Below, in pieces: positions 1 through 7,246 of a DNA stretch of 15,713 nucleotides. Numbering within the stretch: the first letter of the stretch is position 1; every line of letters starts with the position of its first letter. Below the pieces are notes generated by a model, which ran no database searches, was not told the origin of the DNA, and saw nothing but the letters and a program-made list of their open reading frames with translations. The translations under genes and the position numbers were made by a program. Where the stretch lies: contig DGHP01000055.1 in the NCBI GenBank assembly GCA_002392705.1, positions 1 to 15,713 on the forward strand, in the 5' to 3' direction. Source of the stretch: Lachnospiraceae bacterium UBA3845 (GTDB lineage: Bacteria; Bacillota; Clostridia; Lachnospirales; Lachnospiraceae).

Positions 1-258
1 CTGTGGTCTTTTTACTGGAACCGCCGCTTTGTGTTCCGGCCTGAGGAGGGCAGGACCCTGTCCTGGCCGCAGGCCCTTCTGAAAACCTACATTTCCTACG
101 CCTTTACGGGCCTTGTCCTGAATAATATCCTGTCCCTGGTCCTGGTGGGCTTCTTCGGCGTATCCAAGCTGATCGCACCGGTTATGAACCTGCTGATCAG
201 CGTGCCGGTGAATTTCCTCCTGAACAAGTTCTGGGCCTTCCGGACGAAGGAAAGCTGA
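1..258 (+). CDS. GtrA-family membrane protein, C-terminal part (5' end outside window)
   Basis: Reading frame 1 is open from the first base and ends at TGA 256-258, so only the last 85 residues are seen. GtrA-family proteins are small four-helix membrane proteins thought to move polyprenyl-phosphate-linked sugars across the membrane for cell-wall or O-antigen glycosylation. Two hydrophobic stretches are visible (roughly 'YISYAFTGLVLNNILSLVLV' and 'LIAPVMNLLISVPVNFLL'), followed by the family's typical ending NFLLNKFWAFR. An earlier 'FYWNRRFVF' matches the similar motif that follows the second helix in this family. The N-terminal half lies before the window. Its placement ahead of polysaccharide genes fits lipid-linked sugar transport. 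The stop codon lies inside a tandem repeat (234-312). Family assignment is fairly sure; the sugar carried is unknown. Confidence 0.8.
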   Translation: MWSFYWNRRFVFRPEEGRTLSWPQALLKTYISYAFTGLVLNNILSLVLVGFFGVSKLIAPVMNLLISVPVNFLLNKFWAFRTKES

Positions 259-312
259 CGGGAGAGCCTTCCGGCCTTCCGGACGAAGGAATCCCTGCGG
301 GGAAGCCTCTCC
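234..312 (+). repeat. Two-copy ~39-bp tandem repeat across the gtrA-like stop codon
   Basis: GGCCTTCCGGACGAAGGAA occurs at 234-252 and again exactly at 273-291, a period of 39 bp. The remaining half of each unit is only partly similar (AGAGCCTTCC against AAGCCTCTCC). The first unit contains the end of the GtrA-like reading frame (codons for AFRTKES and the TGA at 256-258); the second is non-coding. The rest of 259-396 shows no terminator or clear promoter. Confidence 0.75.
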
Positions 313-396
313 GGCTGTCAGGGAGGAATCCGCGCCAGCCTGCTGCGGACGCGGCCGGGAGAGAGGCACGGCCGTATATGAATGGAGAGAAACGAT

Positions 397-1503
397 ATGA
401 GACTTCTGGAAAATGAATGCTATCTGCAGGATCTGCGCAGTGTATCCGGCATGGACCTGCCCTGGGAGAAGCTGCGGGGAAAGCGGTTTCTGATCTCGGG
501 CGCCACCGGCATGATCGGATGTACCCTGATCCAGGTCCTGATGGACCGGAATGACCGCTTCGCGCTTGGCTGCAGCGTGACTGCCCTGGGCCGGAATATG
601 GAAAAGGGTCATGAAAGGCTGGGGGAATACTGGGGGAGAGATGATTTTACCTTTGTCCGCTGCGATATCAATGATATGGAGAATCTGCGCGGGGCGGTCA
701 GGGAAGCTGCGGCTGAGCCGGAGGGCGGGGCGCTTTGTGTCGATTATATTTTCCACGCCGCGAGCAACACCCATCCGCTTGCCTATGCCAGCGATCCCAT
801 CGGAACGGTCGTCACCAATATCATCGGCCTGAACAACCTCCTGGAGCTGGCCTCGGAACTGGGAGCGGAGCGCTTCCTCTTTGCCTCCTCCAATGAGATC
901 TACGGCGAGAACCGCGGCGATATCGAGCGCTTTGATGAGAAATACTGCGGCTATATTGACTGTAATACGATGCGGGCCGGATATACGGAGAGCAAGCGGG
1001 CCGGCGAGGCCCTCTGCCAGGCTTATATCCGCCAGAAGGGGCTTGACGTGGTGATCCCGCGTTTTACCAGGTCCTTCGGGCCGACCCTTCTGAAGACGGA
1101 CACCAAGGCCCTCTCGCAGTTTATCTGGAAAGGGGCTGCCGGGGAGGACATCGTGCTCAAGAGCGCCGGAACCCAGTATTTTTCCTACACTTATGTGATG
1201 GACGCGGTATCGGGACTTCTGACCTGCCTGACAAAAGGTGTGTGCGGGGAAGCTTACAATATCGCCGATGAGAGCTGTGATATCCGCCTGAAGGACCTGG
1301 CCCGGATCATAGCGGACTACACCGGACGGCAGGTCGTGTTTGAGATTCCGGACGAGGCGGAGACCGCGGGCTACTCGAAGGCAACCAAGGCCCTTCTGGA
1401 CAGCAGCAGGCTCAAAGCCCTGGGATGGAAGGCGCAGTTCCCGATCCGGACGGCGCTGGAGCATACCATAGATATCCTGCGGGAGATATCTTCCGGCAGC
1501 TGA
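397..1503 (+). CDS. NAD-dependent epimerase/dehydratase (extended SDR)
   Basis: A 368-residue extended short-chain dehydrogenase/reductase, a class that makes or interconverts nucleotide-activated sugars in the cytoplasm. The Rossmann NAD-binding motif GATGMIG is at residues 35-41, the 'FASSNEIYGE' strand with the catalytic-region Ser near 163-171, and the YTESK catalytic Tyr/Lys pair at 196-200. The C-terminal 'LGWKAQFPIRTALEHTI' is the substrate-domain ending seen in dTDP-glucose dehydratases, UDP-glucuronate decarboxylases and related enzymes. I chose ATG 397 because GGAGAGA (384-390) lies 6 nt upstream; an in-frame ATG at 382 would add five residues but has no good ribosome binding site. 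The substrate cannot be told from the sequence. It is the only nucleotide-sugar dehydratase or epimerase of this type in the window and probably supplies a sugar for the polymer. Confidence 0.85.
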   Translation: MRLLENECYLQDLRSVSGMDLPWEKLRGKRFLISGATGMIGCTLIQVLMDRNDRFALGCSVTALGRNMEKGHERLGEYWGRDDFTFVRCDINDMENLRGAVREAAAEPEGGALCVDYIFHAASNTHPLAYASDPIGTVVTNIIGLNNLLELASELGAERFLFASSNEIYGENRGDIERFDEKYCGYIDCNTMRAGYTESKRAGEALCQAYIRQKGLDVVIPRFTRSFGPTLLKTDTKALSQFIWKGAAGEDIVLKSAGTQYFSYTYVMDAVSGLLTCLTKGVCGEAYNIADESCDIRLKDLARIIADYTGRQVVFEIPDEAETAGYSKATKALLDSSRLKALGWKAQFPIRTALEHTIDILREISSGS

Positions 1504-1580
1504 TCCGGGATAATCCATGCGGCCTGTCAGGAACAGGCAGCGAAAGAAAGCGAAGGAACGAAAGAAATCCGGAGGAAAGA

Positions 1581-2879
1581 ATGGGAAGAAACACCGCAGC
1601 GTTTCAGATCAGGCAGCTACTCAAGCAGGCAGTGCAGAATTTTGTACTGCCTGTTTGCTATGAACTGAACAGATGGCGGAAGATCCGGCCGGAGCTGATC
1701 GTATTTGCGGACGCCCACCACGACAGCCGGCCGGCGGCCATGGAGCTGCTTGTCTGCGCCGCGCGGAAGGAAGGATCCTTTGATGTCGCCGAGAATTACA
1801 GGGATTATGTAAGATGCGGCGAACTGAAGGCGCTTCTGCATTCCATGGCATTTATGAAGCTTTATGCGCAGGCGGGGACTGTTGTCATCTGCGACAATTT
1901 CCTGCCGGCCGCGTCCTGCCGGAAAAAGGCGGGGACGAAGGTTGTGCAGCTCTGGCATGCCTGCGGCTGCTACAAAAAATTCGGCTATGACGCGCAGGAT
2001 GATATCCCGGAGGGGTACCACGGAAATGTATTCCGCAATACGGACCTTGTCACGGTCAGCGGGAAAGCGGCGGTAAAGCCCTTCTGCTCGGCCATGCGCC
2101 TTACGGAAAAGCAGGTGAAGGCCGCCGGAGTAAGCCGGACGGACCTGTATTTTGATAAAAACTGGCGTGAGCGCTGCCGGGAAGCTTTTTTCCGGAACTA
2201 TCCGCAGGCGGAGGGTAAAAAGATCGTGCTCTGGGCACCGACCTTCCGCGGGAACGCCCATGCGCCTTCCCTTGAGATGACGGATCCGGAGCTGCTTCAG
2301 AAAGAACTGGGAGAGGATTATTTTGTCATAACCCGTCTGCACCCTCATCTGCTCCGGCAGCTGGAGATGGAAAAAGGCGGGACAGGCCTGTTATCCGGAA
2401 ATGACAGATACAGCTGCCCGATTCCCACCGAGGAACTGTATCCGGTGACGGACCTGCTGATCGCCGACTACTCCTCATTAATCTATGAATACCTTCTTTT
2501 CGGGAAGGGGCTGGTGCTCTATGTGCCGGACCTTGAAGAATATGAAAAGCACAGGGGCTTCTACATGGACATCCGGGAAATCCCGGGAGAGATCGTGACA
2601 GAGAAGGAAGCGCTGGCGGGCGCGGTCCGCGCGGCAGCTGAAAGCAGCCCGGCCCCGGCAGAAAACGGTTTTGCACCGGCGGGCGGCAGTTTTGCTGCGG
2701 AGTATGCTGATTTTCTTAAGCCTTACATGGGCGCCTGCGACGGGCATGCCACAGAGCGGATCCTGCGCTGGATTCTGCGCTCCAAAGGGTTTTCTGCAGC
2801 CTTCAAAGGGCCTTCTGCGGCCTCCGGAAGATCTTCTGCGGCGGCCGGAGGCGGAAGGGATGCGGCCGGCGGGATCTGA
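1581..2879 (+). CDS. CDP-glycerol glycerophosphotransferase family protein (first of three)
   Basis: 432 residues with the signature of the TagB/TagF (Glyphos_transf) family, which transfers glycerol-phosphate from CDP-glycerol to a lipid-linked acceptor or growing teichoic-acid chain at the inner face of the membrane. Visible motifs in order: LWHACG (124-129), SRTDLYFD (185-192), APTFRG (219-224), RLHPH (252-256), DYSSLIYEY (296-304) and CDGHATERI (386-394). These histidine and DYSS blocks are the conserved nucleotide/acceptor-site elements of the family. No transmembrane helix is evident. The frame is open further upstream into the epimerase gene, but GGAGGAA (1571-1577) just before ATG 1581 decides the start. 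Odd points are an Ala/Pro/Gly/Ser-rich insert near 354-374 and a seven-residue repeated tail (403-430). It lacks the long N-terminal domain of full-length TagF, so it could be a primase (TagB-like), a polymerase or a side-chain transferase. Confidence 0.87.
   Translation: MGRNTAAFQIRQLLKQAVQNFVLPVCYELNRWRKIRPELIVFADAHHDSRPAAMELLVCAARKEGSFDVAENYRDYVRCGELKALLHSMAFMKLYAQAGTVVICDNFLPAASCRKKAGTKVVQLWHACGCYKKFGYDAQDDIPEGYHGNVFRNTDLVTVSGKAAVKPFCSAMRLTEKQVKAAGVSRTDLYFDKNWRERCREAFFRNYPQAEGKKIVLWAPTFRGNAHAPSLEMTDPELLQKELGEDYFVITRLHPHLLRQLEMEKGGTGLLSGNDRYSCPIPTEELYPVTDLLIADYSSLIYEYLLFGKGLVLYVPDLEEYEKHRGFYMDIREIPGEIVTEKEALAGAVRAAAESSPAPAENGFAPAGGSFAAEYADFLKPYMGACDGHATERILRWILRSKGFSAAFKGPSAASGRSSAAAGGGRDAAGGI
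2787..2870 (+). repeat. 21-bp degenerate coding repeat at the 3' end of the first glycerophosphotransferase gene
   Basis: Four successive 21-bp units (2787-2807, 2808-2828, 2829-2849, 2850-2870) encode GFSAAFK, GPSAASG, RSSAAAG and GGRDAAG, immediately before GI and the stop. The core TCTGC(A/G)GCC is shared by the first two units, and TCTTCTGCGGCGGCC in the third is close to it; the fourth is weakly similar. The tail lies beyond the conserved CDGHATERI ending of the family, so it is an addition rather than part of the fold. Units are a multiple of three and keep the frame. Confidence 0.65.
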
Positions 2880-2895
2880 AACCGGGCGGTAAAGG

Positions 2896-2924
2896 TTGCA
2901 TAAAATGGCCTGCTGGGATAAGAT
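2896..2924 (+). promoter_or_regulatory. Possible sigma-A promoter before the DUF6273 gene
   Basis: TTGCAT (2896-2901) and TAAGAT (2919-2924) are separated by exactly 17 bp in the 110-bp gap between the first glycerophosphotransferase gene and the DUF6273 gene. The -35 box matches the consensus at only three positions (but is identical to the -35 box at 13954 before livJ) and the -10 box at four. It would allow separate transcription of the export part of the locus. Computed from sequence by eye only. Confidence 0.35.
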
Positions 2925-2989
2925 AGCAGAAGTTTTTAGAGATTCGACTGAAACAGGAGCGGTCTTCACGGCCGCTGCGGGGAAGCAAT

Positions 2990-4270
2990 ATGGCGAAAGT
3001 AAAATTCAGGGAATATCTCCGGAAAAAGAAGAATTCCGGGCCGGTCTATGAGTCCGGGGAAGGGCTTGTGAAGCGGGCAAAGAAGCGGATGGAGGCTGAC
3101 GAGCTCATCGTGCAGCCTGCCTACCGCATCGAAAACTACGAAAAAGCCGCGGATCTGCTGGAGCAGGCCGGGGACTATCCCGGAGCGCAGGAGCTGCGCC
3201 GGGAATGCCTGGACAAAGCCGAACTGGCAAAAGCGGAAAAGACGGAGTCCGACTACCGCAGGGCGGTCCTTCATCTGGAGGAGGCCGATTCGGAGGAGGA
3301 TCTTGCCAAGGTCTCCAGGGAGTTCAAAAAGCTGAAAGGCTATAAGGACTCCGGGGAGCTGAAGAAGAAGGCGGACGATGAGGCCGGCAGGCTCAGGAAG
3401 AGATTCCGGCTGAAGCAGGCCGTGGTGATCGTGATTATCATCCTTCTTGCATTCTGCGCCGCAGCCGGCGCGAAAGCCGGACTTTTCAGCTATCTTGCAG
3501 CCAGGCTGGAAGGCCGGGGCGGTATCTATGAGTCCGCCTACAGCAGGTTTGTCAAACTGGGTGATTTTCTGGACAGTGAAGAACAGGCCGCCCGCTATAA
3601 AGACCTGATGCGCCGGCAGAAGGAAAGAAATGAGAGCAAGAGTGTAAAGAAAGGCCATAAGGGCGACACGGTCAGATTCGGGGATTACAGCTGGACTGTG
3701 CTGGAGCGCAGCGGTTCCGCCCGGCTGCTTCTCTGCCAGACCCCGAAGGAGGACATTTTCCTTTCCCATATCAGCTATGACGGAGACATGAAGGTCATAT
3801 CCGAGACGGAGGAGGAAGAAAACGCGCAGACTGAGCAGGAGGACAGCATCCGCGGCCTTTACGATGAGGTATTCAGCGGACCCGGACAGGATACAGTCTG
3901 GGCGGAATCCTCTCTGAGATCTTATCTGAACACGGAAGTGCTCGGCAAGGCCTTCAGTGAATTCGAGCGCGGCGCCATGCTGCCCATGGATACGGTCCCG
4001 GGAAGCAACGGGATCTACGGTACGGACGGAGGGGCAGAGACAACGGACCTGATCCGCCTTCTGTCCCTGGAGGAAGCGGAGAATTACCAGAAGATCTTCG
4101 AAAAACCGAATCAGGACACCTGGCTGTGCACACCCGGCCATGACGGGACAAGCGCGGCATACATGACCAAATCGGGCGTCCTGATGCCTTACGGAAATGA
4201 CGTCAGAAGCGAAAGCCTGTCCGTCTGCCCGGTGATTCTGGTGGATGCGGACAGGCTGACCGCGGAATAA
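2990..4270 (+). CDS. Membrane-anchored DUF6273-type protein
   Basis: 426 residues. The N-terminal ~140 residues are highly charged and contain helical repeats of the TPR-like 'Y.KAADLLEQAGDYPGAQEL' kind (about 50-70, 90-125, and after the membrane helix 180-205, 'YSRFVKLGDFLDSEEQ'). One hydrophobic helix (about 143-160, 'AVVIVIIILLAFCAAAGA') follows a basic patch, so the N-terminus is probably cytoplasmic and the rest outside. Residues about 223-420 resemble the DUF6273 domain of Bacillota: 'VRFGDYSWTVLE', 'LLLCQ', 'WAESSLRSYLNTEVLGKAFS', 'TWLCTPG' and the late 'VCPVILVD'. Function is not known for the family. ATG 2990 is preceded by a modest GGGGA. Its place between polymer transferase and exporter suggests an accessory or sensing role at the membrane, but that is inference only. 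Confidence 0.7.
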   Translation: MAKVKFREYLRKKKNSGPVYESGEGLVKRAKKRMEADELIVQPAYRIENYEKAADLLEQAGDYPGAQELRRECLDKAELAKAEKTESDYRRAVLHLEEADSEEDLAKVSREFKKLKGYKDSGELKKKADDEAGRLRKRFRLKQAVVIVIIILLAFCAAAGAKAGLFSYLAARLEGRGGIYESAYSRFVKLGDFLDSEEQAARYKDLMRRQKERNESKSVKKGHKGDTVRFGDYSWTVLERSGSARLLLCQTPKEDIFLSHISYDGDMKVISETEEEENAQTEQEDSIRGLYDEVFSGPGQDTVWAESSLRSYLNTEVLGKAFSEFERGAMLPMDTVPGSNGIYGTDGGAETTDLIRLLSLEEAENYQKIFEKPNQDTWLCTPGHDGTSAAYMTKSGVLMPYGNDVRSESLSVCPVILVDADRLTAE

Positions 4271-4400
4271 GCGGAAGACTGTGAACGGCGCAGTGCGCTC
4301 AAAGCAGCATGCTGCGCGGCCTGCAGAGCAGACCTTTTGCTGCGCGGCACTGCACTTCGCCGGGAGCAGCCGGCAGATCTGCACATGAGGAGAGTTTTTT

Positions 4401-5192
4401 ATGAGCAGTACCATGAAGTACCGCATAAAAGTGTTCAAACAGTACAAGGACCTGATCCTGGAGCTGGTAAAGAGGGATATCAAGCTGAAGTACAGGCGCA
4501 GTTTTCTGGGCTATGTATGGAGCGTTCTGAATCCGCTGCTGATCATGATCGTCATGACGATCGTGTTCTCCGCCATGTTCAATAAGACGATCGAGAACTA
4601 TCCGATCTACCTGTTCACGGGGCGCATGCTTTTCGAGTGCATGCGCAACGGCACCGGGGGAGGCCTCAAATCGGTGACGGGCAACGCGGCTCTGCTGAAG
4701 AAGACCTATATACCCAAGTATGTCTTCACCCTGGCCAAGGTAACCAGCCAGATGATTGAGACGGTATTTTCTCTCGGAGCCTTCTTTATCGTCATGTTTG
4801 CCACGAGAACGCCCTTCCACTGGCAGCTGATCTTCCTGCCCAGAATTCTGATCCAGCTCTACATCTTTACCCTGGGGCTGTCTTTCCTGCTGGCGGAAAT
4901 GAACGTTTTCTTCCATGATATTGAGTATATCTACCACGCCTTTGTGACGGCCTGGCAGTACCTGACCCCGCTGTTTTATCCGATTGAGCGCCTTCCGAAT
5001 GTGCTGCAGGTCTGCATCAAGGCCTTCAATCCCATGTACTGCTATATCTGGCAGTTCCGCGATATCGCGCTCTACGGGCAGACCCCGGGTCCCAGGATCG
5101 TAATTATGGGCTGGGTCTGGGCCTTTGCCATGCTGGCGATCGGCCTCTGGAGATTCCAGAAACAGAAGGACCGCTTCATCCTTTATATCTGA
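4401..5192 (+). CDS. Polysaccharide/teichoic acid ABC exporter permease (Wzm/TagG type)
   Basis: 263 residues of the ABC-2 type-2 membrane family that exports finished or growing lipid-linked polymers. The amphipathic N-terminus 'LVKRDIKLKYRRSFLGYVWSV' (22-42) is a hallmark: an interface helix followed by helix 1 (about 40-60). Further hydrophobic segments lie near 66-80, 112-134, 142-168, 176-195 and 231-250, giving about six helices as expected. 'LTPLFYPIERLPN' (188-200) is the typical re-entrant region. Length is normal for the family (about 260-275). AGGAGAG at 4388-4394 lies six bases (all T) before ATG 4401. The ATPase partner follows after 93 bp as the N-terminal half of a fusion. The substrate is inferred to be the glycerol-phosphate/Galf polymer of this locus. 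Confidence 0.92.
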   Translation: MSSTMKYRIKVFKQYKDLILELVKRDIKLKYRRSFLGYVWSVLNPLLIMIVMTIVFSAMFNKTIENYPIYLFTGRMLFECMRNGTGGGLKSVTGNAALLKKTYIPKYVFTLAKVTSQMIETVFSLGAFFIVMFATRTPFHWQLIFLPRILIQLYIFTLGLSFLLAEMNVFFHDIEYIYHAFVTAWQYLTPLFYPIERLPNVLQVCIKAFNPMYCYIWQFRDIALYGQTPGPRIVIMGWVWAFAMLAIGLWRFQKQKDRFILYI

Positions 5193-5285
5193 CAGACAGG
5201 TGAAGGGATCAGGCGCAGCAGCGCAGAAAGCAGCAGAAGAGGAGGCGGCCGCCCCGTGCGGGATGAGAGCTTCCGGGAGATCAAT

Positions 5286-7202
5286 ATGGCGAAAAATATA
5301 ATTGATGTGGATCACGTGTCGATCCGGTTCAACCTTGCCAGCCAGAAGGTGACGGACCTGAAGGAATATACGATCAAGATGATCAAGCATGAGCTCATGT
5401 TCCAGGAGTTCATGGCGCTCAGGGATGTGGACCTGCATGTGAAAAAAGGCGAGTCCTGGGGGCTGATCGGGGTAAACGGCTCCGGCAAATCCACCCTTCT
5501 CAAGGCGATCACGGGGATTCTGAAGCCTTACAAGGGAACCGTGAAGGTCCGCGGTGAGATCGCACCCATGATTGAGCTGGGCGCCGGCTTTGACCCTGAG
5601 ATGACGGCCCGCGAGAATATTTTCCTGAACGGCGCGGTACTTGGGCATTCCAGGGAATATATGGAAGAACATTTCGACGAGATCGTCGATTTCGCGGAGA
5701 TCGGGAAGTTTCTGGATTCCCCGGTCAAGAATTTCTCCTCCGGCATGAAGGCCCGCCTGGGCTTCGCGGTGGCCACCATGGTGGATCCGGAGATCCTGAT
5801 CGTGGACGAGGTGCTGTCCGTAGGCGACCAGGCTTTCAAACGCCGCTGCAAGGACCGTATGCAGGAAATGCTGACCGGCGGGACGACCCTGCTGTATGTC
5901 TCCCACAATATCGAATCCGTGAAGCGCCTCTGCGACCACGCCCTCTGGCTGGACCACGGCGAGGTTCTGATGAGCGGGGAAACGGAGACGGTCTGCGAGT
6001 CCTATCTGGCAAGGCAGGAAAAGGTTTATTCCTTTGCGCATAAGGCGAAACAGGACCGCAAGGCCCTGAAGGAAGGGCGGAAATACGATTATCTGGTCGT
6101 CGGGGCGGGTCTCTTCGGGGCCGTATTCGCCCATGAAGCCCAGAAAAACGGCCGCAGCTGCATCGTCATCGACAAAAGGGATCATGTGGCGGGAAATATC
6201 TACACCGAGCGGCAGAGCGATATCAACGTTCACAAATACGGAGCGCATATTTTCCATACCAGCAACACGCTGGTCTGGGACTATGTGAACCAGTTCGCGG
6301 ACTTCAACCGCTATATCAACATGCCGGTGGCCCGCTATAAGGACAGGCTGTACAACCTGCCCTTCAACATGAACACTTTCTACCAGCTCTGGGGACTGAC
6401 AAGCCCGGAGGAGGTTCAGAAGAAGATCGCGGAGCAGATCTCAGAGCTTCATATCACAGAGCCGAAGAATCTGGAGGAGCAGGCCCTTTCCCTGGTCGGA
6501 ACGGACGTCTATGAAAAACTGATCAAGGGCTATACCGAAAAGCAGTGGGGCAGGGACTGCAGGGAACTTCCGGCCTTCATCATCCGCAGGCTTCCGCTGC
6601 GCTTTACATTTGACAACAATTATTTCAATGACCGCTATCAGGGGATCCCTGAGGGCGGCTATACCCAGATCGCGGAGAAACTTCTGACCGGATCGCCGGT
6701 CCTGACCGGTATGGATTATAAGAGCTTTGCCGCCCGGCACCCGGACGCATTCGAAAAGGTGATTTATACCGGCCCGATCGATGAATACTTTGACTATAAA
6801 CTGGGCCATCTGGAATACAGGACGGTCCGTTTTGAGACAGAAGAGCTGGGTATGCCCAATTTCCAGGGCAATGCCGTCGTCAACTACACGGAGCGGGAGG
6901 TGCCCTGGACCCGGATCATCGAGCATAAGCATTTTGAGTTCGGGCAGCAGCCGACAACCATTATTTCCAAGGAATATTCCACAGAATGGAAGCCGGGCAT
7001 GGAGCCCTACTATCCGGTAAATGATGAGAAAAACCAGCAGCTTTATCAGAAGTACAGGGAGCTTGCGGAGAAAGAGGAAAAAGTGATCTTCGGGGGACGG
7101 CTCGGCTCCTACTGCTACTATAATATGGACAAGGTGGTTGAGGAGGCCTTCCGCCTGAGCGAGAAGGAATTCGGCCGCAGGGTAATGCTGGACGACAAGT
7201 GA
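5286..7202 (+). CDS. Fusion: polymer-export ABC ATPase (Wzt/TagH type) + UDP-galactopyranose mutase
   Basis: One uninterrupted 638-residue frame carries two complete enzymes. Residues 1-245 are the exporter ATPase: Walker A GVNGSGKST (62-70), signature NFSSGMKAR (149-157), Walker B LIVDEVLSVGD (171-181) and H-loop VSHN (205-208). After a charged linker (about 246-266, 'YSFAHKAKQDRKALKEGRK'), residues 267-638 form UDP-galactopyranose mutase, the flavoenzyme that converts UDP-Galp to UDP-Galf. It has the FAD motif VVGAGLFGAVFA (271-282), 'KYGAHIFHTS' (317-326), 'GYTEKQWG' (415-422), the mobile-loop region 'RRLPLRFTF' (434-442) and 'GRLGSYCYYNMD' (604-615). The mutase part is about 370 residues, normal full length. 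ATG 5286 follows GGGAGA (5275-5280); a GTG at 5256 with AGGAGG upstream is a possible longer start. In Wzt proteins the C-terminus is often a glycan-binding domain; here a Galf-making enzyme takes that place. Confidence 0.92.
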   Translation: MAKNIIDVDHVSIRFNLASQKVTDLKEYTIKMIKHELMFQEFMALRDVDLHVKKGESWGLIGVNGSGKSTLLKAITGILKPYKGTVKVRGEIAPMIELGAGFDPEMTARENIFLNGAVLGHSREYMEEHFDEIVDFAEIGKFLDSPVKNFSSGMKARLGFAVATMVDPEILIVDEVLSVGDQAFKRRCKDRMQEMLTGGTTLLYVSHNIESVKRLCDHALWLDHGEVLMSGETETVCESYLARQEKVYSFAHKAKQDRKALKEGRKYDYLVVGAGLFGAVFAHEAQKNGRSCIVIDKRDHVAGNIYTERQSDINVHKYGAHIFHTSNTLVWDYVNQFADFNRYINMPVARYKDRLYNLPFNMNTFYQLWGLTSPEEVQKKIAEQISELHITEPKNLEEQALSLVGTDVYEKLIKGYTEKQWGRDCRELPAFIIRRLPLRFTFDNNYFNDRYQGIPEGGYTQIAEKLLTGSPVLTGMDYKSFAARHPDAFEKVIYTGPIDEYFDYKLGHLEYRTVRFETEELGMPNFQGNAVVNYTEREVPWTRIIEHKHFEFGQQPTTIISKEYSTEWKPGMEPYYPVNDEKNQQLYQKYRELAEKEEKVIFGGRLGSYCYYNMDKVVEEAFRLSEKEFGRRVMLDDK

Positions 7203-7246
7203 GGCGGAGAAGCCTGACCGCGCATGAATAACGGAAGGAAAGAGAT

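Noticed and set aside
1522..1538. Hairpin GCCTGT-N5-ACAGGC after the epimerase gene
   Set aside because: Six-bp stem without a T tract, in a likely operon gap; not supported as a terminator.
4304..4348. Possible repeat or terminator (GCAGCATGCTGC palindrome and two copies of TGCTGCGCGGC)
   Set aside because: The repeat is only 11 bp, the palindrome is short, and no T run follows; too weak to list.
2966..4483. 505-codon minus-strand open frame opposite the DUF6273 gene
   Set aside because: Composition without domain features, no ribosome binding site, and the plus strand carries a protein with a membrane helix and recognisable domain.
4299..6257. 652-codon open frame on the minus strand across the permease and fusion genes
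   Set aside because: It is antisense to two clearly recognised genes, has no family features and is an effect of GC-rich codon use.
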